DNA of 64,000 nt from Hypericibacter terrae. Its GTDB lineage: Bacteria > Pseudomonadota > Alphaproteobacteria > Dongiales > Dongiaceae. The stretch is from positions 5,830,119 to 5,894,118 of the forward strand of contig NZ_CP042906.1 of assembly GCF_008728855.1 (NCBI RefSeq), written 5' to 3'. Below the pieces are notes generated by a model. The model worked only from the letters and a program-made list of their open reading frames with translations, searched no databases and was not told the origin of the DNA. This document shows positions 36,964-44,229 of this stretch, piece after piece (the first letter of the stretch is position 1; the number at the start of each line of letters is the position of its first letter). The position numbers and the translations under genes were made by a program.

Positions 36964-38361
36964 GTGAAGCCGCTGCCGCCTCTGATCATTTCCGGCAAGG
37001 AAGTGCTGCCGCTCGTCGAAGGCGGCAAGGGCATCTCCGTCTCCAACGGCGAGAGCTCCGGCGCCTGGGCCGCGGCCGGCGGTGTCGGCACCTTCTCCGG
37101 CGTCAATGCGGATTCCTACGATCCCGACGGCAAGCTGATCGAGCAGGTCTATCGCGGCCGCACGCGGCGCGAGCGCCACGAGGAGCTGGTCGCCTATGCG
37201 ATCCAGGGCGGCATCCATCAGGCGCAGATCGCGCATGAGAGCTCGAACGGCCAGGGCCGCATCCATATGAACGTGCTGTGGGAGATGGCGGCCTCGCAGC
37301 GCGTGCTGCATGGCGTGCTCGAAGGGGCGAAAGGCCTCATCCACGGCGTCACCTGCGGCGCCGGCATGCCCTACAAGATCGCCGAGATCTGCGCGCAGTA
37401 CGGCATCTTCTATTATCCGATCGTCTCGTCGGCGCGCGCCTTCCGCGCCTTGTGGAAGCGGGCCTATCACCGCTTCCCCGAGCTGCTGGGCGGCGTCGTC
37501 TATGAGGATCCTTGGCTCGCGGGCGGCCATAACGGCCTCTCCAACAGCGAGGATCCGCTCAAGCCCGGCGATCCCTATCCGCGCGTCGCCGAGCTGCGCC
37601 AGGTCATGATCGAGTTCGGCCTGGTCACCACGCCGGTGGTGATGGCCGGCGGCGTCTGGTGTCTGCGCGAGTGGGAGCATTGGCTCGACAATCCCGAGAT
37701 CGGACCGGTCGCCTTCCAGTTCGGCACGCGGCCCTTGCTCACCCAGGAGAGCCCGATCTCGGCCGCCTGGAAGCAGCGGCTGATGACGCTCGATGAAGGC
37801 GACGTCTATCTCAACCGCTTCAGCCCGACCGGCTTCTATTCATCGGCCGTGAGCAATCCGTTCCTCGACGAACTGCGCGAGCGCTCCGAGCGCCAGGTCG
37901 CCTATTCCACCACCACCGTCGGCGAGCATATCTGGCCGTTCCCCGTGGGTGCCCGCAACCGGCTGGTCTATCTGACCGCGGCCGACAAGCTGAACGCGGT
38001 GCAGTGGGTCGAGGAAGGCTACACCGAGGCCCTGCGCACGCCGGATTCGACGCTGATCCTCGTCACGCCCGAGCGCGCGAACCAGATTCGCGAGGATCAG
38101 ATCAATTGCATGGGCTGCCTCTCGGCCTGCCGCTTCTCGAACTGGGCCGAGAACGACGAGGGCACCACCGGCAAGAAAGCCGATCCGCGCTCCTACTGCA
38201 TCCAGAAGACGCTGCAGACCATCAGCCATTCGGACCACACCGAGGACCAGCTGATGTTCGCCGGCCATAACGCGTTCCGCTTCAAGCACGATCCCTATTA
38301 CGCGAACGGATTCATTCCGACCGTCCGCCAGCTGGTCGAGCGGCTCGAGACCGGCGATTAG
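36964..38361 (+). CDS. Nitronate-monooxygenase-like flavoprotein with a four-cysteine motif
   Basis: A 465-residue protein of the NMO / 2-nitropropane dioxygenase TIM-barrel class, larger than usual (about 320-380). The N-terminal part is glycine-rich (GISVSNGESSGAWAAAGGVG) and the FMN-barrel elements VVMAGGVWCLREW and FQFGTRPLLTQESP are seen. The C-terminal region contains C382-x2-C385-x3-C389 and C412, a spacing reminiscent of [4Fe-4S] clusters in old-yellow-enzyme-related reductases. The start is GTG 36964, with AGGAG upstream. The substrate is unknown. Confidence 0.7.
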   Translation: MKPLPPLIISGKEVLPLVEGGKGISVSNGESSGAWAAAGGVGTFSGVNADSYDPDGKLIEQVYRGRTRRERHEELVAYAIQGGIHQAQIAHESSNGQGRIHMNVLWEMAASQRVLHGVLEGAKGLIHGVTCGAGMPYKIAEICAQYGIFYYPIVSSARAFRALWKRAYHRFPELLGGVVYEDPWLAGGHNGLSNSEDPLKPGDPYPRVAELRQVMIEFGLVTTPVVMAGGVWCLREWEHWLDNPEIGPVAFQFGTRPLLTQESPISAAWKQRLMTLDEGDVYLNRFSPTGFYSSAVSNPFLDELRERSERQVAYSTTTVGEHIWPFPVGARNRLVYLTAADKLNAVQWVEEGYTEALRTPDSTLILVTPERANQIREDQINCMGCLSACRFSNWAENDEGTTGKKADPRSYCIQKTLQTISHSDHTEDQLMFAGHNAFRFKHDPYYANGFIPTVRQLVERLETGD

Positions 38362-38505
38362 CGCTAGGGGGACGGCGCGGGCTGGGAGCCGGAAAGGACT
38401 CTCACAGCCTTGTCACTTCCCTCCCGGCCGGCCTTGACATAGCTTGTAACTATTCCAAAATCAGGGCAGTGGCGTCCTGACGGCCGTTATCCGGCAAACC
38501 CGAGA

Positions 38506-38940
38506 GTGGCGACCCCGCCCATGCAAGCCAGCCGCCCCTTTGCTCCCCTGGTCGACCGTCTGAAGCAGGCGGGCCTGCGTCCGACGCGCCAGCGGCTGGC
38601 CCTCGCGAAGCTCCTGTTCGAGCCGGGTTTCCGCCATGTCACGGCCGAGCAGCTCCATGCCGAGGCGGCCGGCGCGAACATGCGCGTCTCGCTCGCCACC
38701 GTTTACAACACCCTGCATCAGTTCACCCGCCAGGGGCTTCTGCGCGAAGTGGTGGTCGATCCCGGCCGCTCCTATTTCGACACCAATACCGGCGATCACC
38801 ATCATTTCTTCTTCGAGGAAAGCGGCGATCTGCAGGATGTGGATGGCGCCGAAGTTCAACTGGCGCGCCTGCCCGAGGCACCGGCCGGCACCAAGCTCGG
38901 CCGCGTCGAGGTGGTCATCCGGCTGCAGCGGCAGAAGTAA
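38506..38940 (+). CDS. irr: Irr-type Fur-family iron response regulator
   Basis: A 144-residue Fur-superfamily regulator. The winged helix has GLRPTRQRLALAKLLF and RVSLATVYNTLHQFTRQGLLREV; the metal/haem region reads FDTNTGDHHHFFFEE, the signature distinguishing Irr from Fur. The haem-regulatory GCPWHD motif of Bradyrhizobium Irr is absent, as in other alphaproteobacterial Irr proteins. The start is GTG 38506 or ATG 38521. It is immediately upstream of rubrerythrin, the usual neighbour, and probably regulates iron and oxidative-stress genes. Confidence 0.88.
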   Translation: MATPPMQASRPFAPLVDRLKQAGLRPTRQRLALAKLLFEPGFRHVTAEQLHAEAAGANMRVSLATVYNTLHQFTRQGLLREVVVDPGRSYFDTNTGDHHHFFFEESGDLQDVDGAEVQLARLPEAPAGTKLGRVEVVIRLQRQK

Positions 38941-39002
38941 ATCCGCCGCGCTGTTGGCGCTGCCCTTGACGCCCCTTCCTCCAGTGATTAAGAATTCTTC
39001 GC

Positions 39003-39056
39003 ATTAGATTTGAAACATTCTAATCTGTTGACAAACTCATTGCGTTTGCATAGTTA
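39003..39056 (+). promoter_or_regulatory. Rubrerythrin promoter with an ATTAGA-N10-TCTAAT inverted repeat
   Basis: A near-consensus promoter, TTGACA (39028-39033) and TAGTTA (39051-39056), spacing 17. Immediately upstream is a perfect inverted repeat, ATTAGA (39003-39008) and TCTAAT (39019-39024), ten bases apart. The region is strikingly A/T-rich for this genome. The repeat is a candidate operator for the adjacent Irr (inference; Irr boxes contain TTAGAA/TTCTAA half-sites with shorter spacing). Confidence 0.6.
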
Positions 39057-39141
39057 ATTTAACAGATACCCGATGGACCGGCGTCGCGGCCGGCCCCTTC
39101 GGAAGACTTCAAAGATCACCGAAAGCAAGGGAGAGCCAGCC

Positions 39142-39561
39142 ATGAAATCGCTCAAGAGCAGCAAGACCGAAGGCAACCTGAAGGCCGCCTTCGCCGGCGA
39201 GAGCCAAGCGAACCGCCGCTATCTCTATTTCGCTCAGAAGGCCGACGTTGAGGGCTACAACGACGTGGCCGCCGTGTTCCGGTCCACCGCCGAAGGCGAG
39301 ACCGGCCACGCCCACGGTCACCTCGAATTCCTCGAGACGGTCGGCGACCCGGCGACGGGCCTGCCGATCGGCGCCACCGGCCCGAACCTGAAGGCCGCGA
39401 TCGCCGGCGAGACGCACGAATACACCGACATGTATCCGGGCATGGCTCGCACCGCGCGCGAGGAAGGCTTCGACGAGATCGCCGACTGGTTCGAGACGCT
39501 CGCCAAGGCCGAGAAGTCGCATGCGGGCCGCTTCCAGAAGGCGCTCGACACCCTCGGCTAA
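39142..39561 (+). CDS. Rubrerythrin, ferritin-like di-iron domain only
   Basis: A 139-residue four-helix bundle protein that reduces hydrogen peroxide. Two iron-binding half motifs are seen: [20 protein letters not shown] with [14 protein letters not shown], and [18 protein letters not shown] with [12 protein letters not shown]. The C-terminal rubredoxin domain of classical rubrerythrin is missing, as in the symerythrin/erythrin-like short forms often paired with Irr. The ATG at 39142 has AAGGGAGAG upstream. Electrons may come through the Fe-S protein encoded next (inference). Confidence 0.88.
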   Translation: MKSLKSSKTEGNLKAAFAGESQANRRYLYFAQKADVEGYNDVAAVFRSTAEGETGHAHGHLEFLETVGDPATGLPIGATGPNLKAAIAGETHEYTDMYPGMARTAREEGFDEIADWFETLAKAEKSHAGRFQKALDTLG

Positions 39562-39779
39562 GCGCCGGGAGACGGACTTCAGAGCGGCGCCCGCTCAGCG
39601 CGGACGCCGCTCGTGACGACAGGCGGAAGCGCGGGGGATCCTTCCCGCTCTTCCGTCGCCGCGTCATTCCGCGGGGGCCGGTTCCCCTGCACCATTTCCG
39701 ATGAACCTGAATGCCGATGGCGTCGGCAACCGACAGGGCCGCCGATCCCGGCAGCGCCTGCGAGGGGGATGTTCGATCC

Positions 39780-41114
39780 ATGAGAGAAGGCAGTCTCGAG
39801 CCGCCGACACGCCATCCGCTCGATTGGAACGATCCCGATTTCACCAATTGGGAAAAGCTCGACGCCGAGATGCGCCGGGTCTTCGACATCTGTCACGGAT
39901 GCCGGCGCTGCTTCAATCTCTGCGACAGCTTCCCGCGGCTGTTCGATCTGGTCGATGCCTCGCCGGACGAGATGCATGGCGTCAAGAGCGAGGACTTCAA
40001 GCCGGTCGTCGATGCCTGCACGCTCTGCGACCTCTGTTTCATGACCAAATGTCCCTATGTCCCGCCGCATGAGTTCAATCTCGATTTCCCGCATCTGATG
40101 CTTCGCTACCGCGCGGCCGAGCGGGCGCGGGGGCAGGTCGACAAGATGCGCGACGAGCTCGGGAACACCGACCGCAACGGCAAGCTCGCCGCGGTCGCGA
40201 GCCCGGTCGTGAACTGGGCGGGCGGCGAGGGCAATGGCCTCACCCGCCCGCTGATGGAGAAGGTCGCCGGGATCGACCGCCAGGCGAACCTGCCGAAATT
40301 CTTCAGCAAGACCTTCATGCTGCGGGCGCGCCAGTCGACGCCCGAGATCAATCGCGAGGCGCCGGGTTTCGGCCGCAAGGCGGTGCTCTATGCCACCTGC
40401 TTCGTCAATTACAACAATCCCGACATCGGCGAGGCCGCGCGCAAGGTGCTGGCGAAGAACGGCGTCGAGACCGAGGTGCTCTATCCCGCCTGCTGCGGCA
40501 TGCCCCAGCTCGAGGCGGGCAACATCGCCAAGGTCGCGGAGAATGCGCGCAAGGTGAGCGAGGCGTTGCTGCCCTGGGTCGACAAGGGCTATGACATCAT
40601 CGCGCTCGTGCCGTCCTGCGCGCTCATGCTCAAATTCGAATGGCCGCTGATCCTGCCGTCGGATGCGGACATCAAGAAGCTCTCGCAGGCGACCTTCGAC
40701 GTGAGCGAGTATGTCGTCGACATCGCCAAGCGTAACGGCATGGCGCCGGGCCTGCAGCCGCTGGAAGGCGGCGTGGCGCTCCACATCGCCTGTCATGCGC
40801 GCGCGCAGAACATGGGCCAGAAGGCGGCCGAGATGCTGCGCCTCATCCCCGGGGCCGATCTCGCCGTGATCGAGCGCTGTTCCGGCCATGGCGGATCCTG
40901 GGGCGTGATGAAGGGCAATTTCGAGACCGCGCTCAAGGTCGGCAAACCGGTCGCGCGCCAGGCGCAAGGGGCGGGCAAACGCCATCTCGCTTCCGAATGC
41001 CCCCTGGCCGGCGCCCACATCGTGCAGGGCATGGAACGGATCTCGGACGGCAAGCCGGCGGCGACCCACTCGCGCCATCCGATCGAATTGCTGGCGCAGG
41101 CCTACGGATTCTAA
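39780..41114 (+). CDS. CCG-domain iron-sulfur oxidoreductase (GlpC/HdrD-like)
   Basis: A 444-residue protein with two [4Fe-4S] ferredoxin motifs at the N-terminus: C38-C41-C44-C48 (CHGCRRCFNLC) and C80-C83-C86-C91 (CTLCDLCFMTKC). Two CCG/HdrD domains follow, the first with YPACCGMPQLEAGN, the second with HIACHARAQN and RCSGHGGSWG, where one cysteine of the usual CCG pair is Ser. The family includes GlpC and heterodisulfide reductase-like subunits. It probably moves electrons, and its placement between rubrerythrin and DUF3501 suggests peroxide detoxification. Start at ATG 39780, with GAGGGGG about 13 bases upstream. Confidence 0.82.
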   Translation: MREGSLEPPTRHPLDWNDPDFTNWEKLDAEMRRVFDICHGCRRCFNLCDSFPRLFDLVDASPDEMHGVKSEDFKPVVDACTLCDLCFMTKCPYVPPHEFNLDFPHLMLRYRAAERARGQVDKMRDELGNTDRNGKLAAVASPVVNWAGGEGNGLTRPLMEKVAGIDRQANLPKFFSKTFMLRARQSTPEINREAPGFGRKAVLYATCFVNYNNPDIGEAARKVLAKNGVETEVLYPACCGMPQLEAGNIAKVAENARKVSEALLPWVDKGYDIIALVPSCALMLKFEWPLILPSDADIKKLSQATFDVSEYVVDIAKRNGMAPGLQPLEGGVALHIACHARAQNMGQKAAEMLRLIPGADLAVIERCSGHGGSWGVMKGNFETALKVGKPVARQAQGAGKRHLASECPLAGAHIVQGMERISDGKPAATHSRHPIELLAQAYGF

Positions 41115-41158
41115 CCGCTCGCCTCGGCAACGGGCGGGATGGAAGGATGGAAAGGACG

Positions 41159-41749
41159 ATGATGCACAAGCATGAGATCACGCCGGCCGACCTGATGAGC
41201 GTCGAGGCCTACACCAAGGTGCGCAAGGAACGGCGCACGGCGCTGGTGCAGCGCAAGAAGATGCGCCGTCTCGAGATCGGCCCCCATTGCAGCATGCATT
41301 TCGAGAATTACGAGAGCATGTGGTTCCAGGTGCAGGAGATGCTCTATATCGAGAAGGGCGGGCCCGAGCAGATTCCAGGCGAGCTCGCGGCCTATAACCC
41401 GCTCATTCCGAAGGGCGCGGAGCTCGTCGCGACCGTGCTGTTCGAGATCGACGATCCGGAGCAACGCAAGATCATCCTGTCGCGCCTGGGCGGTGTCGAG
41501 GAGACGGCCTTCATCGAGGTCGAGGGCGAGCGCATCAGTGGCGTGGCCGAAGCCGATCAGGATCGCAGCACGGCCGAAGGCAAGGCCTCCTCCGTCCAGT
41601 TCATCCATTTCCTCTTCACGCCGAAACAGATCGAGGCGTTCCGCAAGCCGGGCGCCCGCATCCTCGTGGGCTTCACTCATCCGCATTACGGCCATATCGC
41701 CGTGATGAGCGACGGCGTGCGCGAGGCGCTGGCGCAGGATTTCGACTAG
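41159..41749 (+). CDS. DUF3501 family protein
   Basis: A 196-residue protein of a family without a known function, recognised from the segments MRRLEIGPHCSMHFENYESMWFQVQEMLYIEKGG (first half), LIPKGAELVATVLFEIDD and the late VQFIHFLFTPKQIEAFR. It lies 44 bp behind the CCG Fe-S gene on the same strand and belongs to the same putative operon. No signal peptide or membrane segment is seen. Start at ATG 41159 (AAAGGACG before it); ATG 41147 is possible. Confidence 0.8.
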   Translation: MMHKHEITPADLMSVEAYTKVRKERRTALVQRKKMRRLEIGPHCSMHFENYESMWFQVQEMLYIEKGGPEQIPGELAAYNPLIPKGAELVATVLFEIDDPEQRKIILSRLGGVEETAFIEVEGERISGVAEADQDRSTAEGKASSVQFIHFLFTPKQIEAFRKPGARILVGFTHPHYGHIAVMSDGVREALAQDFD

Positions 41750-41780
41750 GGGCGTTGTGCCCGAGCCGAGCGAAGTGCGT

Positions 41781-42512
41781 ATGGCACAGAACATCTATGA
41801 CGACGAAATCTTCTTCGCCGGCTACAGCCAGCTGCCGCGATCAATCGAAGGGCTCGAGGGTGCGCCGGAATGGCCGTCGCTGCGGGCGCTGCTTCCGCCT
41901 CTTGCGGGCCGCCGCGTGCTGGATCTCGGTTGCGGCTTCGGCTGGTTCTGCCGTTGGGCGAGCCACCAGGGTGCCGCGAGCGTCACGGGCATCGATCTTT
42001 CCAGCCGAATGCTCGCGCGGGCGAAGGCGGAAACGCAAGATCCCATGATCGCCTATGTCAACGCCGACCTGGAGCAATTCGATGCCGAAGCTGCGACGTT
42101 CGATCTGGTCTATAGTTCGTTGGCTTTCCATTACCTGCGCGACCTGACACGCCTGCTGACGAATGTCCACGAGGCGCTGCGCCCCGGTGGCAAACTGGTG
42201 TTCTCGGTCGAGCATCCGATCTATACAGCGCCCCGCGAGCCGGGTTGGCTGACAAACGTGGCTGGGCGTGGCCAATGGCCGGTGGATGGCTATCTCGACG
42301 AGGGAGCGCGCTCCACGGATTGGTTGGTCAAAGGCGTGATCAAACAGCACCGCATGATCGGCACCTATGTCGATCTGCTGCGCCGCGCGGGCTTCGTCAT
42401 CGCGCACATCGAGGAACGGGGGCCGAGCCGCGAGCAGGCCGCATCGCATCCCGAATGGGCGCCGGAGCGCGAGCGTCCGATGTTTCTCCTCCTGGCCTGC
42501 GATCGCGCGTGA
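41781..42512 (+). CDS. Class I SAM-dependent methyltransferase
   Basis: A 243-residue cytoplasmic methyltransferase. SAM-binding motif I is VLDLGCGFGWFCRWA, with GIDLSSRMLARAK after it, and motif IV/post I as FDLVYSSLAFHYLRD. The N-terminus MAQNIYDDEIFFAGYSQLPRS resembles a common family of small-molecule methyltransferases with unknown acceptors. Start ATG 41781 is chosen for similarity; a GTG at 41757 with AGGGGC in front is an alternative. It is downstream of DUF3501 in the same direction but probably unrelated in function. Confidence 0.75.
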   Translation: MAQNIYDDEIFFAGYSQLPRSIEGLEGAPEWPSLRALLPPLAGRRVLDLGCGFGWFCRWASHQGAASVTGIDLSSRMLARAKAETQDPMIAYVNADLEQFDAEAATFDLVYSSLAFHYLRDLTRLLTNVHEALRPGGKLVFSVEHPIYTAPREPGWLTNVAGRGQWPVDGYLDEGARSTDWLVKGVIKQHRMIGTYVDLLRRAGFVIAHIEERGPSREQAASHPEWAPERERPMFLLLACDRA

Positions 42513-42519
42513 CACATGA

Positions 42520-44229
42520 TCAGGACTCGGCCTGGGTCAATTCGGAGGCGCGCTGACTGCCGGCTTCGAGCTGATAGGCCCGCGCAGCCTGTTCGGCCGT
42601 GATGAGGCCTTCGTGCAGGTCGCGCGCGACAGTCTCGCGTGCCCGGTCCTGCGGCGGCCCGTAGCCGCCGCCACCCGCCGTTTCGATGATCAGCAAGTCG
42701 CCGCGCCGAAGCGGCGTGTTGCCCTTGGAGGCCAGCGCGACGACCTTGCCATCGCGTTCGACGGAGAAGCGTGACATCGCCCCGGGCTCGCCACCCAGCA
42801 GGCCCCAGGGCGCGATGCGGAAGCGGTCGGAGTAGCAGTTGAAGCTGACCCCGTCTTCGAGGATGCGATAGGTACGTCGCGCGCCGAGCCCGCCGCGCTT
42901 TGTGCCGCTCCCGGCCGAGCCTCGCCGCAGCGCATACTCCTCGACCCGCATGAAGGGATAGTCGGCCTCGAGCGATTCGACTGGCACGTTGGAGCAGTTG
43001 CCGACATAGCCGTCGACCACGTCGGCACCATCGGCATCGGCCGAAGCGCCCCAGCCGCCGCCCACGACTTCCATATAGACGCGATAGCCATCCGGGCCCA
43101 TATGACCCATGCCGATCGCATTGGTCGTGTCATGGCCCGAGGCCAGGACTTGGCCTGGCACCACTTGAGACATGGCAAGCATGATGGCGTTGTAGACGCG
43201 GTGGCATGCGCTGTTGCGGGCACGCACGGCGACGGGTTGGCTGGGATTGAGGAAGGAGCCGTAAGGAACCTCGATGTTGCGGATCGGGCGGTAGAGGCCG
43301 TCATTGACGGGGATGTGGCCGCCGCCCAGCAGCAGGGCCAACGCGCCGTAGGCGGCCGAAATGGTCGAGGCCAGCGGCGAGTTGATGATGCCCTTGGTCT
43401 GCGGAGAGCTGCCGCTCAGGTCGATCTCCATCATATCGCCCGAGACGGTAACCTTGACGGCGACGCGTAGCGGTTCCTGCGTGAATCCGTTGTCGTCGAC
43501 GAAATCCTCGCCCTCATAGACGCCGTCAGGGATGGCCTTGATCGCCTCGCGCGCGCGCCGTTCCGAGTAGTCTTGAAGCTCGGCGGCAGCACCCAGCACT
43601 GTCTCCTCGCCGAAGCGGTCGAGCATTTCGATGAGCCGCACCTCGCCGGTCCGTGCCGAGGCGAACTGGGCATGGATATCGCCCATCACCTGGTCGGGCG
43701 TGCGCACATTGATGCGGATGAACTGCTCGAGCAGACCACCACCCAGGTCGCGCTCGACATCGAAGCGGCAGAGCGGAATCCTCAAGCCTTCGGAATAAAC
43801 GTCGCTGGCGCCGGCATTGGGGCCGGCGGCCCCGCCGCCGATATCGATATGGTGACCCAGCGCCGCGGCGAAGGCGACCAGCCGGCCGCGATAGAAGACC
43901 GGCGTGAAGAGGATGATGTCGTTGAGATGCTGCGCCCCGCTGTAGGGGTCGTTGGTGATCAATGCCTCGTTCGGCCGGATGGTCGATAGGTCGTACCGCT
44001 TGGCGAAGGCCTCGAAGACCTTGCCGAAGGAGTTCATATGGATCGGACAGAACTGCGCCTGCGCGATGATCCGGCCCTGGCGGTCCAACAGTGAGGTCGA
44101 GCAGTCGCGGGCCTCGCGGATAATGGTCGAATAGGCCGAACGGACGAGTTTCTCGCCCATCTCCTGCGCGATGCCATGAAGTCCGTGGCTGATGATATTG
44201 AAAGTGGCCTGATCGACGGTCGGCATCAT
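42520..44229 (-). CDS. hyuB: Hydantoinase B / oxoprolinase beta-type subunit
   Basis: A 569-residue protein of the HyuB family. Characteristic are VDQATFNIISHGLHGIAQEMG, LDRQGRIIAQAQFCPIHM, NDPYSGAQHLNDIILFTPVF, GHHIDIGG and the C-terminal ETAGGGGYGPP. With HyuA it forms an ATP-dependent amidohydrolase/carboxylase complex such as N-methylhydantoinase, 5-oxoprolinase or acetophenone carboxylase type. The start ATG at 44229 has GGAG 9 bases upstream and overlaps the hyuA stop by 4 bases. Substrate is not determinable. Confidence 0.85.
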   Translation of the reverse strand: MMPTVDQATFNIISHGLHGIAQEMGEKLVRSAYSTIIREARDCSTSLLDRQGRIIAQAQFCPIHMNSFGKVFEAFAKRYDLSTIRPNEALITNDPYSGAQHLNDIILFTPVFYRGRLVAFAAALGHHIDIGGGAAGPNAGASDVYSEGLRIPLCRFDVERDLGGGLLEQFIRINVRTPDQVMGDIHAQFASARTGEVRLIEMLDRFGEETVLGAAAELQDYSERRAREAIKAIPDGVYEGEDFVDDNGFTQEPLRVAVKVTVSGDMMEIDLSGSSPQTKGIINSPLASTISAAYGALALLLGGGHIPVNDGLYRPIRNIEVPYGSFLNPSQPVAVRARNSACHRVYNAIMLAMSQVVPGQVLASGHDTTNAIGMGHMGPDGYRVYMEVVGGGWGASADADGADVVDGYVGNCSNVPVESLEADYPFMRVEEYALRRGSAGSGTKRGGLGARRTYRILEDGVSFNCYSDRFRIAPWGLLGGEPGAMSRFSVERDGKVVALASKGNTPLRRGDLLIIETAGGGGYGPPQDRARETVARDLHEGLITAEQAARAYQLEAGSQRASELTQAES

